A DNA stretch of 64,000 nt, taken from positions 1 through 64,000 of the forward strand of contig MU623358.1 in assembly GCA_025201765.1 (NCBI GenBank), read 5' to 3'. The DNA comes from Daldinia sp. FL1419 (Eukaryota > Ascomycota > Sordariomycetes > Xylariales > Hypoxylaceae). Shown piece after piece: positions 48,068-60,852 of the stretch. The stretch's first letter is position 1; the number at the start of each line of letters is the position of its first letter. Position numbers and translations under genes: made by a program. The notes beneath the pieces are model-generated. The model saw only the letters and a list, made by a program, of their open reading frames with translations. It was not told the DNA's origin and did no database searches.

Positions 48068-48716
48068 ATGTTGTCGCGGACACTAGCAACCACTGCACGA
48101 CGAGTAGTCGCATCGGCAGCCCCTCGTGTTGCCACCCGCCAGATTCTCAGCCCGGCTGCCAGCATTACGCGCCGATCATATCACGAGAAGGTTTTGGACC
48201 ATTATAGCCGTCCGCGCAATGTAGGCTCTATGCTCAAGTCTGATATCGACGTCGGCACAGGCCTAGTCGGCGCCCCAGCATGCGGCGACGTTATGAAACT
48301 ACAGATTCGTGTCGATCCCAAGAGCAACACCATTTCTGATGTCAAGTTCAAGACGTTTGGTTGTGGTAGTGCTATCGCAAGTTCGAGCTATCTGACCGAG
48401 CTGGTGAGAGGAATGACACTCGAGGAGGCAGGTCGCATTAAGAATACCGAGATCGCCCAGGAGCTCTGCTTACCGCCTGTCAAGTGTAAGTATATATATA
48501 TATATATATCTACCGTATAAATGAATGGCAATGTTGGCGTGTACGTCTATACTAACAGTTTGTTTGATAGTACATTGTTCCATGTTGGCTGAAGATGCCA
48601 TCAAATCTGCTATCTCCAACTACTACAGCAAGAACCCTCATGCCAAGCCAACGAATTTAGCTGGCACCGAGGCAAAGATGCCCAGTGTCAGCGAGGCGGC
48701 AGCGGCAACTGCCTAA
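48068..48716 (+). CDS. ISU1: Iron-sulfur cluster scaffold ISU1 (IscU)
   Basis: Two exons, 48068-48485 and 48571-48716. The 85-bp intron has a (TA)n run after the donor and a TACTAAC branch site. The CDS is 564 nt (187 residues). Residues 1-37 form a basic mitochondrial presequence (MLSRTLATTARRVVASAAPR). The mature part carries all three cluster-ligand Cys residues: Cys72 in GAPACGD, Cys99 in FGCGSAIA and Cys142 in HCSMLAEDAI. It also has the LPPVK motif (135-139) bound by the dedicated Hsp70. It is the scaffold on which Nfs1 and frataxin build [2Fe-2S] clusters in the mitochondrial matrix. The tail is slightly longer than in yeast (Ala-rich). Confidence 0.96.
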
Positions 48717-49410
48717 AGGATGAATGTACCAACCCGAACCTAAGGGAGCCATTCGTTATTTGCATGGGATACGGAGTTTAGATGGGAAATCAAAAATCGC
48801 GGTTTTGATAAGCAGTATACGCGGGATTACCGGTGTTGATATTGCTCATGATAAATAGTACATCACCGCACGTTTTCTGTTGTGAGGGATTTTTCTTTTG
48901 GACGTTATGCCTATTACCGACTACCACGGAAGTTGAATGCGTTGAGCTTTTATCTCGTCAATAATCAAGTTGTCGAACACTAGTTTCCCCAGGCGTTCGT
49001 TAAGACATGTACATTGGTCCTCACTCAAAAATAAAATCGTAAAGCCGTCCAAGTTATCTTAACTACCTAGTTATACTAGACGCTCCTTACGTAGTAACTG
49101 CTGCATGAAATGCATGATAGTTGTAATCAAGGCACGTTATAAAACGTCGCAAAACAAATTAGCTTTAATGCTTTTAGTTCTAGCCAAATGCTAACACTAT
49201 AAACAGTTTGTCAATTAATGAGGGTGTGGCAAGATATTCCACATATCGACCTCGGGCAATGAGCGTTAAAAATAATAGGTACACTAGTAGTAGCAGTACG
49301 TACTTCTCATTACTAGGCCTCCTAAGTAAATGTACATGATGCCAAGCCTTAAAAGTTATCACTTGCATGTTATCGGGAGCTTATCTTATCGACTTCAGGA
49401 TCCTTGCCTG

Positions 49411-49443
<33 letters not shown>

Positions 49444-49590
49444 CCTTTTTCTTTTTTTTCTTACGAGGTGATTAGCCTCGATATCTTCGTGTAGCGGCAG
49501 CATTCCCTCGACTCCAAATCTTACTTCTCAGCACCTCAGCCTACCCAATTAGACATTGAAGCTTACCGCACCCAAGAATAACCTGCAATC
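48717..49590. other. Intergenic region ISU1-DBP3
   Basis: About 870 bp with the ISU1 3' side and the DBP3 promoter. It is dominated by the poly-T tract at 49412-49443. No other gene seen. Confidence 0.55.
49412..49443. promoter_or_regulatory. Poly-T tract (T32) upstream of DBP3
   Basis: Thirty-two uninterrupted T followed by CC and further T-rich sequence, ending about 130 bp before the DBP3 start codon. Long dA:dT tracts in fungal promoters exclude nucleosomes. The role here is inferred from position. Confidence 0.6.
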
Positions 49591-51583
49591 ATGTCGAAGC
49601 ATCGTCTCGAGGAAGTCGAGGCAGAGGCGGCCGCTCTCCCGCGCAAGAAGTCCAAGAAGGATAAGAAGGACAAGAAAGATCGCAAGGAAAAGTCGCAAGA
49701 TCTTGGCTTAGTAGCGTCGGAGTCAACGTCAGAAACTGTAGCCCCCGAGGTTACTAGCGAGAAGACGAAGGCGAAGAAAGACAAGAAGGATAAAAAGGAA
49801 AAGAAGGAAAAGAGGAAGGCAGAAAAGGTCAGCAATGAATCGGACCCAGCTAGCGAGCTCAAGGACGATAGTGCATCCGGGCGCGATGTGGTAGATGGCA
49901 ATGGCGAAGCGCCAGCCCACGGCAAGTTGGACGTGGAACGCAAATCCAAAAAGGAGAAGAAAGATAAAAAAAAGAAGCGTAGAGTAGATGATACAGAGAC
50001 CGATGGAATTGTTGACAGCAATTCCTACGGTCATACAGAAAAGCTTGCGAACGGAAACGCCGAAACCTTGACCTCGTCCAACTCATCGCAAACATACGAG
50101 CAGACGTCGGCACTTTCTGCTGTCCCCGAGTCCAGTATCGCGAACTTTCTGAGCACGCATCAGATTACGGTGATCGATCCGCTTTCAGACAAGCCTTTCC
50201 GGCCCATCATCGAATTCTCTCATTTACCCTCGTCAGCTTTAATTGCCAAAAATCCCTTTGCCTCCTTCAAAGCTCCGACACCCATCCAAGCGGCTTCTTG
50301 GCCATTTGGACTCTCGGGTCGCGATATTGTTGGTGTGGCGGAAACAGGCTCGGGAAAGACAATTGCCTTCGGTTTACCCCTCATCTCCGCCGTTCTAGGA
50401 ATGCCCAAGTCCAAGGGCGGTAGCAAGATACGCGCGGTTGTCGTATCGCCTACGCGCGAGCTAGCTATGCAGACCAACGAACAGTTAGCAAAACTCGGTG
50501 ACCTTGTGGGCTTAAAAACCGTGTGTATTTACGGCGGTGCATCTAAAGATGACCAGAGAGTACACTTACGAAAGGCGGACGTCGTAGTTGCGACTCCCGG
50601 GCGGTTAAAGGACTTCCTAGAAGAAGGTTCCGCGAAGCTCGACGGGGCCAAATTCGTCGTACTAGACGAAGCAGACCGTATGCTGGATAAGGGGTTCGAG
50701 GATGATATAAAGAGGATCATTGGATGCACACCTAGGAAGGAAGACCGTCAGACTCTAATGTTTACGGCAACCTGGCCGCAGAGCGTGCAGGCTCTGGCGT
50801 CTACCTTCATGGTGTCGCCGGTCAAGATCCGGATAGGCGGGAATGAGAGCGGCGACCTCCAAGCGAACACGAGGATTGAGCAGCGTGTCGAAGTCGTAGA
50901 TCCTCGAGGCAAAGAAACTAGGCTTCTACAGCTGCTTAAAGCGCAACCCAAAGACGAACGGGTTCTTGTCTTCTGCTTGTACAAAAAGGAGGCCACCCGA
51001 GTCGAAGGATTCCTGCAACAGCGTGGCATTAAGGTTGTGGGCATACACGGCGATCTCAAGCAGGAGCAGAGGACTCGAAGTCTAGAAGCTTTCAAGACGG
51101 GACGAACCCCGGTCCTAGTCGCCACAGACGTCGCTGCCCGTGGTCTAGACATTCCCGAAGTGAAGCTTGTGATTAATGTCACGGTATGTTGCATCATTGA
51201 TGTTTATTTTATTATCCTGGGTACGTTTCTAGGATGCTAACTTAGGATGGCGAATTCTAGTTCCCCTTAACTATTGAAGACTACGTCCACCGTATCGGAC
51301 GTACCGGTCGAGCCGGCAAAACCGGACAGGCCATCACACTCTTTACCGAACATGATAAAGCTCATTCCGGAGAGTAAGTTTTAAGAAGTCATTAAATTGG
51401 AGGCGTAATACTGACATTTTCTTTAGACTCATTAATATTCTCAAGGCTGCCGGGCAGCCGGTTCCAGAGGAACTCCTGAAGTTTGGAACAACTGTCAAGA
51501 AGAAGGCCCATGGCACATATGGCGCTTTCTTCAAAGACGTCGACATGACGAAAAAGGGAACGAAGATCACGTTTGATGATTAA
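49591..51583 (+). CDS. DBP3: ATP-dependent RNA helicase DBP3 (DEAD box)
   Basis: Three exons: 49591-51183, 51261-51373 and 51427-51583. Introns are 77 and 53 bp and the CDS is 1863 nt (620 residues). The N-terminal 135 residues are Lys-rich KKDK/KKEK repeats typical of nucleolar helicases. Core motifs: Q motif (FKAPTPIQ), AETGSGKT (250-257), SPTREL, TPGR, DEAD (359-362), motif III as TAT (392-394), and HRIGRTGRAG split off in exon 2. It ends with GTKITFDD. DBP3 acts in 60S ribosome assembly, in processing of 27S pre-rRNA at site A3. It is convergent with RFT1, the stops 58 bp apart. Confidence 0.95.
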
Positions 51584-51641
51584 GCAAAATCAGGGGAGAC
51601 GTGTTACTTTCTATAGATCAGGCTAAGTCCGTGGGTAGATA

Positions 51642-53447
51642 TTACCTTGACGCTCCCCCGCGGCCGCGGATGGAGCGATAGCAGTCCAATAAGTACTCGC
51701 GTTCGGCATAGGCACTAGTTAAGCAGTTAGAATTTACGTGGGCATATAAAAGGCTAGAAGGTAGTCGAGGTACTTACACGATAATTACAAAGGGCACGGC
51801 CCTGGTTGCAACTGTAATCAGATCTACGAACACATGTGGTGATGTGCCTCCAACGGTAATGCCAGCTCTCGTCAGGGACGCCCAGAATACCGCAGCAGCG
51901 ACGGTTAAGAGGGCCAATCCTCTCGGGAAGACCGCACCCCAGCCGAATTCGGCTCCACTGGCACTGAAAAATCGTGAGATAAAGGCTCCGCTCCAAATGA
52001 TGCGACATAACATGTTAATGCTATTTGCGTATACGAGGCCGGCAGCGCCCAGGTCTAAAACTTGGAGCGAGATAAACCCGGCGATACCAAATGCTAGGCT
52101 GAAGATACCCATCCACAAACTCTGGCGGTGGACCTCGGATTCCGTGGCGACCGACGAGACAAACGCTTCTGCAACGCCATTGATAGCCAAAAGTGGAATG
52201 TATAAGCAGTACCGCGCCAACACGGCTCCAGCTCCGCTAGCAGACCATTTGGCACCAGCGACGATCTGAACTAGCAAAGGCGCTGCGAATGGTCCTACAG
52301 TGACTACCACTACACCTAGGAGGACGTAGAACCTCAGAAGCGCCCTGAGATCCGAACGTGCCTTCAGAACAGCTCGCCTTTCCGGGGAACTATTAGCAGA
52401 GGAGAGCAGTTTGCTAAAGTAGTTTCGACTGCTCTCCTCAATAGGCTGGAAGACTAGTCGTGCAAGGAGGCTGCCGTAATTGTTGGCAAGTGCATAAACG
52501 CCCTGGGATCCGGGATCCGAAAGAATAGAAACCAGAAACGTGTCACCCTGGGTAAGTAGGTGTTTAACAAAAGATTGGGCTGTTAAACTATACGCGAGCT
52601 GCAGGGTTGGCCTATAGAAGTATCCAAGCACATAATCAGCGCCGAGTGCCTGCGTTGTCTTAGTTCCCTTGCCAGCCTCTGGTTGTAAGGGAGAACTTGT
52701 TCTTAAAAATAGCGAGAATCCCTCAGCAGATGCCAAATATGCGCCACACCAAGCATAAACACCAAGGAGTCCCATACCGTAAGCTAGCTGTCCGAGGGCA
52801 AACGGTAAGACGCCAATCTCTAAACCCTTCTTCCAGGCCCAATTAGCCGCCCCAAATGTTACGAGACATCGCATAAATGTAGCGATAGATTCAGCTGCAG
52901 CGCGAGGTCCAAAACGTAATCGGTACTGCAGTATCACGAAAGCGGGCTCGGAGAGCAACTCGATAATCGCGGCCACAGCGTATATGCGAAGGGCGACACC
53001 AAGGTATGGGGTGGCAGCCGTAGCGACATCAACATAACGAAGATAGGCCCATCCCAGTCCAGAAGAAGCTACCAAGCCCAATAGTAGAGATAAATGGGCA
53101 ATATTCACAACGGATTGGCTATCTCTCGCGTTCTCGGGTGAAGACTGGCCGTCATAAGAATTCGAAGTAGACGGGCTCTCCTGCCGCTGGATAGCCACGC
53201 GCAAGCTTTCGCGAGCGAAGAATAGGACGGACAAGTAGTACACCTCGAGCTGAGTCGAAACGCCTAGTAGCTGGGCGGTTAGGAAGCGGAGTAACAACTG
53301 GTTGGCAACGAAGGTGATGGCGCGCGACGCGATCTGAAGGACGATGAGCAAGGATGCGCCATGAACGGCAGAGCCTTGTTTAGGAGTATTCTTGGTATGT
53401 AGAACTTTTCCATTGCCATCCTTCGAGACGTCTAGTTGGTCGGTCAT
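51642..53447 (-). CDS. RFT1: Oligosaccharide translocation protein RFT1
   Basis: Two exons, 53447-51778 and 51714-51642, with a 63-bp intron. The CDS is 1743 nt (580 residues). The short last exon encodes AYAEREYLLDCYRSIRGRG and replaces an apparent stop just after the first exon. A multi-span ER membrane protein of the RFT1/MVF fold, with the family start ASLLIVLQIASRAITFVANQ and a dozen or so hydrophobic segments. RFT1 is required for Man5GlcNAc2-PP-dolichol to reach the lumenal face of the ER for N-glycosylation. Whether it is itself the flippase is disputed. Confidence 0.94.
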
Positions 53448-56400
53448 GATTATACCGCATCCGAGAGCTCAATGTTCCATTCCCGCTGTCACGATTTTGG
53501 GACGCGTCGGATCTAAGAGGTACCTTAGGTAGGCAGGTATGTCTAGTAGGTGCACGTAAGGTATGATGACAGTGGAGGTTTCCGGTTTTCCCTTTCAGCC
53601 TTTCAGCCTTTCAGCAATTAGGTATTGTACGATTCGGCATTGGAATTACCTAATGTTTCAGGGTCCAAGGCGCTAGCGGGACCGCTGAAACCTTGTTACA
53701 GTCCACTATCAATCTGGCGTCCTAGGTTCCGCCGATAATTTGCCAGTGGCGCCAACGGACATCCTAGGTGCGTAATACAACCTATGGGAACGTATAGGTA
53801 GTACATCCTAACCTAGGTAGGTACCTAGTTGTACCTAGTTAGGACCTACCTAACCTAAGTAGCTAGGTACAGGTATACCGGCGGCCTTGGATGCATATTT
53901 CTTCTATTTCCTTCTCGAAGACAACCCCGTGGGGGTATTATGAAGAAACGATACATATCGTTTCATGCGTCATCCCCAAGATATGGCCTCCTCGATCGAA
54001 CTACTGCAGATATCAAATCATACTAATAGAGAAGGACCGATGTCAATCCTGACCGCTCGAGACCTGATACCGCGATCGAATAATATCGGTCCGATGTCCG
54101 TATATGGCCATTCTTGCGGTCTACCCGGTCTACTCAGTCTACTCAGTCTGCTCAGTCTACTCAGGACTATTCACCACCTATGGAGTAGTCTAACCCCGCA
54201 AGACCCCATAGGACCCCGTATAACCCCGTATAACGAAGTTCATTATTTATCACAGTCCGGATCGGGGTCGCAGTACAACAAGTCACCCTCGTCATCAATC
54301 GTATCGATACCAGCTCTTCCAGAGGACGCAGTCCACGTCTAGGGTAGCATACCTCACAACAGCAAGAAGCTTCAGCTAGAGCGACATGTTGCATCAACCA
54401 TCCCTTTTACGTCATGGGTAACCAATGCCATCTTCAGTTGAATACTGCATGCACTTTTAATACTGCTGCTTACTATTCAGCGCTTCCTCACCGGTGATTG
54501 TGACTTAGCTAGTGGCTATACTTGTCGCCCACAACCTATCATTGAAAGCACCAGATAAGTACAAGTACGGTCAGGTCTTCAAGCACGACCTCCTGAACCG
54601 ATAGTTGGTTTTTTTTTTTTTTTTTTCGGCGTTACTAGGCCCTGGTGTCGGCCAGAATACCTACATTAGAACTAGATCATGTATCGGTGGTCAGCCCGGA
54701 GAGCGTGGAGAAGGGACGAAGAAATGAGTTGGAAATGTTTTCCAGGACGGCTCCGTTCTCCCCCACACATGCCCACAGCATCCCCCATGGTTATACCAAA
54801 CTAGTCAGGTCGTGGAATTTGCCGTGGCTGGCGTGGGTTTCTAGTTGACGGCACTTGTTACTGCCCCTGTAATAAACGTGTAGGGTCAGGTTCCAGGTAT
54901 GAACCAGAGTCCCGAACCCGGAGGCAAGTTCGTCTAACTCGTCTTGGCGATTCGAGACTTACATCCTACGACAGCAGCAACGACAACGGGAATAAACCAC
55001 TAATGCAATAGAGCCCTGCTCCCGTGCCCATCCTGTCTGGACCTCGTGAGAAATACCGTTGATCTACTGCTGTGCATGTAATACAGCATACCTTCCTACG
55101 TTTTGATTCAGGATTATTTTGGCCGGCGTGTCTTGGTGATCATCGAGGCTATCTAGGCAAGTAGTACGTGGTAGTTATGTGGTTTGCGATTTGTAAGTTT
55201 GGTAGCTCAGCGCCACCCGTAGGGCAGATATATACAATATAATGATCGGATGTCTTTTTTGAAGAGCCCCAAAACATCGATTCGCGCATACTACCTACGT
55301 GTACCCATATACATAATGTATGCCACCGTATGTAAGGTGCATTTTAGCTTACTGTTGATTCATTTAGTTGCTTACCTAGGTATGTAAGTTACCTATCTAT
55401 GCGTAGCTCAGCATCTCTTGGGTAAGTTATATTCGTATTATTATTCTTTTTTCCATTTCGACTTTCATCTCCTGTTACTCTAAGTAACCCATGCCACCGT
55501 AGTTGCATACATACCTCCTAACCTACCTAGTTACTATACCTTAAAGGTAGGCCTGTAAATCATCCATGTAACCTTATGTGATGTTCCAAACCACGCGTCG
55601 TCCCACATAGACGAGCTGACGAACAAGCCAGTAAAGATATAGCCCTGTCCCGCACGTTAGGAATTGCGACACCACCAAATATGCGTACCAGATTTGGTTA
55701 CCGGGAACGAATGAGACAATACATTGTACGCAAGCACGAATACGTTCGTTTCGTGGGGCTCTCTAGATCGTACGTAGGAACACAAGAGACATGAAGCCCG
55801 CATACACACGCTACGATCCTATAATCGGACCGGCCACAACTCGGCAAACCCCATGAATTAGGTACAGCCTTACCAAGTTTTCATTTCTTCGTAGTAGATA
55901 AGTATTTCCGAAGGTCGAACCCTAAATAAGTCTAAATACATCTATGATATATGTTAAACAGATATAAGTACTAACCATGTATGTAGGTACCTCATGATCC
56001 CGTACCCCTCCTTCCATCTCGTTATAGCACCCGAGTTTACCAGGATACACTGTATTGTACCTACCTCCAGATACCTACTAACGCCTACCTCCTACTAAAG
56101 AGATATATAAGAGGTAGGTATGTACCTACATGGGGTAATAGGTTGCCTGGCAGTTACCCAATCTCGCCGTTGCCCCGTAAGCATTTGATATTCGAGGCAA
56201 GAATAAGGGTATCGAGGGTCGCGACTTCCATAGCTCAATATCATTCCATTATCGTTTTTTTATCCTAGTACCTCGTATTTAATTTTTCCTCTCTTCTCAG
56301 GCAGTACCTCTTAGTAGTCCATCTTAGTTCCTACCCACCCCGTCTTACTTTTCTCCAGGTGAAATCATCATCGTCATCCCCTGCCGCTCTGTTACTGAAT

Positions 56401-56634
56401 CGGAATCGCGTCTATACCAGATTGGGCTTGTTTTGAATTATAACTTCTCTACTCGGATTTATATAAGTAGTAGGTATCTGTTCCTACCTCAAGGTATATC
56501 AACTCAAGCATCGGCCAAGTTTCCCCTTTCATCCTTCCTTAACGACACCAATCCATGCCCTCCTAAACGTGCGACTCTACGTAGTATTCGCCGGTTTATA
56601 AGCCAAACGGCGCAACAACACGCCCGCCACCGCG
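53448..56634. other. Long divergent intergenic region, no gene found
   Basis: 3.2 kb between the RFT1 and transporter start codons, with no ORF of known family. It holds TAGGTACC/ACCTAGGT clusters (53520-53880, 55375-55400, 55980-56130), a minisatellite (54129-54164) and a T18 run (54609-54626). It is long for this gene-dense stretch and could hide a non-coding RNA or a decayed gene. Confidence 0.5.
54129..54164. repeat. (TCTACTCAG)4 minisatellite
   Basis: Four 9-bp units; the third has G in place of A (TCTGCTCAG). Confidence 0.9.
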
Positions 56635-58720
56635 ATGGCTCGCTTCGCTGTCCGCAAACCCGAACAGGACGCCGGCAAGGCATGGCCTGCCATTGTCATC
56701 GGCCTGTTTGTTGCATTCGGTGGCATTCTATTCGGGTAAGCATAGCCAAATTCCAAAAGCACGTGGCAATTCGTGTTGTTCCCTTTGGCGCTGACCTCCA
56801 AATCGCAGTTACGATACTGGAACCATCAGTGGTATTCTGGCTATGGACTACTTCCAAAACCTCTTTTCGACTGGTTACGTCAACACTAAAGGTCACCCCG
56901 ATGTCTCACCCTCCCAGTCCTCTGCCATTGTGTCCATTCTCTCAGCTGGTACTTTCTTCGGCGCTTTGGGATCCCCGTTCCTCGCCGACACCATTGGTCG
57001 CCGTTTCTCTCTCATCGCCTCTTCGTGGGTCTTCATTCTCGGCGTCATTTTGCAGACCGCTGCTACCGCCTTGCCTCTGTTCTTAGCTGGTCGTTTTTTC
57101 GCCGGCTTCGGAGTTGGCTTGATATCTGCTTTGAGTACGCTATTCCCTGCCCTACCAAACCCTCGAGTACAACTTAGGCTAATATATTCTCCAGTTCCCC
57201 TATACCAGAGCGAGACCGCGCCTCGCTGGATCCGAGGAGCTATCGTAGGCGCATACCAATTCGCCATCACGATCGGTCTGCTCCTTGCCGCAGTCGTAGA
57301 CTACGCCACCCAATATCGACAGGATACTGGTTCATATCGTATCCCTGTCGCCGTTCAATTCGCCTGGGCCATTATCCTGATTACTGGAATGTTCTTACTG
57401 CCGGAAACCCCTCGCTACTTAGTCAAGAAGGGACAACAGGACAAGGCCGCTCGTTCTCTTGGTAAACTTCGAAGGATTGATCGCAACCATTCCGCTATCC
57501 ATGATGAGTTGCGCGAAATCAAGGCAAACCACGACTACGAGATGAGCATCGGAACGGCTACTTACATCGACTGCTTCCGTGGTCCCATGCTAAAGCGTCT
57601 TCTCACCGGTATGGGATTGCAAGCGCTCCAGCAGCTAACGGGTAACATATATTATCATGTATGAATCTTTCATAGATGTACCACTGACGTGATCGTAGGT
57701 GTCAACTTTGTGTTCTATTACGGCGTGAATTATTTGTAAGTATTTTGGTTGTCTTTGGCGAAAACCTCAATTTGTAGAGGGGACGAAGCTAACATAGTAT
57801 ATATCAATATCTTAGTAAGAACTCGGGCATCCAGGATCCCTTCACAATCCAAGTCATCACATCTTGTATCAATGTTGTCTCGACTATCCCTGGTTTGTGG
57901 GCTGTGGATAAGTTCGGTCGTCGCCCACTTCTCCTATGGGGCGCAGTCGGAAGTAAGTGAAGTTCATTAAACTTTATTTTTAGCCCCTTTTCATATTCCG
58001 AGACATGTCCGGATGCAAATATTAACCTTTCTCATCGAAGTGTGCATCAGCCAATTTCTTGTGGCCATGCTCGGCACCTTGACAACAGGGCAAGATTCGG
58101 CAGGCAATGTCTTGGTCTATAACGTCGCGGCGCAGAAGGCTGGGATTGCTTTTATCTGTATCTACATCTTCTTCTTTGCCAGCACCTGGGGACCACTTGC
58201 GTGGGTTGTGACAGGCGAGATTTTCCCTTTGAAGACTCGAGCCAAGTGTCTAAGCATGACTACTGCCACTAACGTAAGCCATTGTCTCCTGCGTCCTTCT
58301 TGTCCCCCTTTCCCACGTTTTAGTCCTAACTGCTTTCATAAACAGTGGCTTTTGAACTGGGCGATAGCCTACGCGACCCCGTATCTGGTTAACTACGGCG
58401 AGGGTTACGCCAATCTTCAGTCTAAGATATTCTTTGTTTGGTTTGGTGCTTGTTTTATCTGCATCTCCTTCGTGTACTTCTTCGTATACGAGACCAAGGG
58501 ATGGTCGCTTGAAGAGGTCGACGAACTATACAGCGAAGTGAATAGCGCCCGAAAGAGCGCTGCGTGGAAACCAAGCACTACGTTTGCACAGCGTCAGGGC
58601 GTCGCCGAAGCAGCTTCTGGCGACGTTGATCCTGCCGCGAATGATGTACAAGCCGAAAAGTTGGTTGAAAGTGGGGGGCACGATGGTTCTTCACGCCATG
58701 ACGAACAATCTACAGTATAA
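56635..58720 (+). CDS. MFS monosaccharide transporter
   Basis: Seven exons: 56635-56735, 56809-57134, 57195-57641, 57699-57735, 57816-57952, 58041-58273 and 58346-58720. The CDS is 1656 nt (551 residues). The order of sugar-porter signatures is complete: GILFGYDTGTISGI at the end of helix 1, ADTIGRRF after helix 2, PLYQSETAPRWIRGA, PETPRYLVKKG at the central loop, QQLTGVNFVFYYG in helix 7, DKFGRRPLLL, and YETKGWSLEEVDELY after helix 12. This is the hexose (HXT/MST-like) group of proton- or facilitated uptake at the plasma membrane. The C-terminal tail is long, Ser/Asp/Glu-rich and probably cytosolic. The sugar preference cannot be read. It is convergent with the carotenoid oxygenase, 278 bp apart. 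Confidence 0.94.
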
Positions 58721-58998
58721 GTTCGAGGCCACCCTCTGCCTTCATCTACTTAATATTCGGTTTTCTTGTGGCATATTCTTCGGTCGCATATTTCCCGGTA
58801 TCTCCTGGGCTAGTCTCAGCAAGGGAATTTCTTCAGGGGCCACGAAAAGGCATGTATCCGTACTTGCTACCAAAAATATAGATATCCGTCTATATTGGCG
58901 TACACGTACAAGGCTCTTAACCTTGAATCTGGATTACCTCTTAACCGTCCTATTTTGTAATCGTTGATATCGTGAGTTACGTGTGTAAATTGCGCGTA

Positions 58999-60852
58999 TC
59001 ATACTTGAGGTTTCATAGGGAGCATAGCAGGCCAATGTATCCCATGGAACCCAAAACCTATAGCGAAGTCGCACTCAGCACGTCCTAGCTCCCTTAGGGT
59101 CTTCGCGTCTAAGCATAGTAGATAACTCGCCTTACCAGCCCCGTCAAGTACGACGCTTAAAAGTACGCCGTCATCTTCGTCTAAATCTCCTTCCACAGAA
59201 ATTCTCGGGCGCGCAACAAAGATGGGTTCCCCCGGTGTGTGTCCGGTTGGGTTATCCCAGAACGTTGTCTCATGTGTCAATACATCCGTCTTCACAATAG
59301 AGTCGAAAAGAGTACTGTAGCCGCGGTTTGCTATACTATATATGTAGCGATGCCTCTTGGTTGCGTATGCCGGATTGATGGTAGGTAGTTCGCCAGCGTG
59401 TGGTGCCATGATTTCAGTAATTTTTTGGGCCTCCTTCTGGGTCACTAAAGCATCCCCGCCAGACGTATCTAGTTTGGGAATGCTAAGTTTCCATCGAGTC
59501 AGCCGAACGTGACAACTGCGATTACGTTCTTCATTACCCCAGAACTTCTTAGCCGCGCCGTTCCTCTGAAGCATGACGTCTACTTCGTAAGCTCGTATTA
59601 CATCCAGGTTAGGATATTGCATCACGTCGCAATACACACTAATATCGCCCGTCTTTTCTTCCCGCTCTTCGAATGAATTAACGCTATGGAAGTAAAATGC
59701 TGCCGGGCTGTCGAAGACTGCGACGACACCACGATCGCCAAAACGGTCAACAACAAACCACTTGCATACCTTCGACTTGTCAAAAGGCTCGATAGCGTCG
59801 ACTATATTTCCATTCCAAGGTACTGGGATACCCATCAGGCCAATATGTGACGACGGAATGCATAGTATGACGAAGGATGGCGTGAGGAAAAACGAGTGGA
59901 TATATGCAGGTTTCGCGTCAACCGCGGATATCGAAGCTAGAATATCGGTCGCACCAGTCGATGCGCTCGTTCTAAAAATACGGTAGCAAGAATTATAACC
60001 CATTTCTAAGTTGTAATTGTAGTAGTCGCCAGTTTCCGGATCTCTCTGGGCGTGGGCGCAGCTTAGCGGACCTCGTAGAAGAGGGTGGAGGGCTTGCTGT
60101 CTGGCGATGCCTATCGGCTCTAAAGTATTCTGGTCTACTTCTTTCATGATTCCATTATCCGTAGTTAGCCATAACGCCTTGATACCTGCTCGGTGGCCAG
60201 ATTCGGATGTCCCCTGAGCTTTTGACGGCAAGCCGGGCACATTCGCTTGGAAAGCAACGTCTATGTTGTAAAATCCAGGGTCTTCACGCTTCGGTGATCC
60301 TCTCCAGACGCTCATAATCTTTCCAAATAGACCAATACACGGGTCCATCTTTTGTCCAAAACTAATTTCTGGTCGTCTCCCGTCCTTCTTGATAGCGTCG
60401 TATAGAGCCTGACTCTGGCGTCGAGATGTATATTCAACCCTTACCGGCTCAATGCCGTCTCCCGAATCGGCTATAATGCTAAATTTATGTGACTGGCCCA
60501 GGCCATCGAACCAGTGCGTGGTTCGAAACGTGCCTTTGGGTGTATTTTCGATGGTGTACTGCCCAGGTCCGGTGCGATATAGCGTTCCAGCAGCCCACTT
60601 TGGAATAGACCCTTTGATAGGAAGTTCTACGGGGCCTCGTATCTCGTTGAGACCTTCAAACTTGCGATTTCTTTAGCGTTGCATATAACATAACGTAGTA
60701 TTGAGAAGACTTACTCCCGCTTCGTTTGGCCAGTCTTCAAAGTCGGCTTCTAACATTCCTTGCACTGCAGCCTCAAAATCGGCATCTTCGTCTTTTGGGC
60801 CCCTGAGGGCTGGCCTCTTTCGCATATCATGTGATTCCCCCTCTACGGTCAT
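58999..60852 (-). CDS. Carotenoid cleavage oxygenase family protein
   Basis: Two exons, 60852-60715 and 60660-58999. The 54-bp intron ends in an unusual AAG acceptor, chosen because it alone keeps frame into GFEGLNEIRGPVEL. The CDS is 1800 nt (599 residues). The beta-propeller family signature starts WAAGTLYRTGPGQY. The four iron-binding His are in place: about His249 (SCAHAQRD), His301 (YIHSFF), His371 (FYFHSVN) and His585 (GFHGIHW). Fungal members cleave beta-carotene to retinal (CarX), torulene to an apocarotenal (CarT/CAO-2), or stilbenes (CAO-1). The N-terminal WPNEAGFEGL step recalls the carotenoid group, but the substrate is not certain. No carotenoid synthesis genes are in the window. 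It is divergent from the Zn2Cys6 regulator. Confidence 0.93.

Noticed and set aside
49563..50113. Minus-strand ORFs opposite DBP3
   Set aside because: Ser/Phe/Leu-rich shadows of the Lys-rich DBP3 N-terminus.
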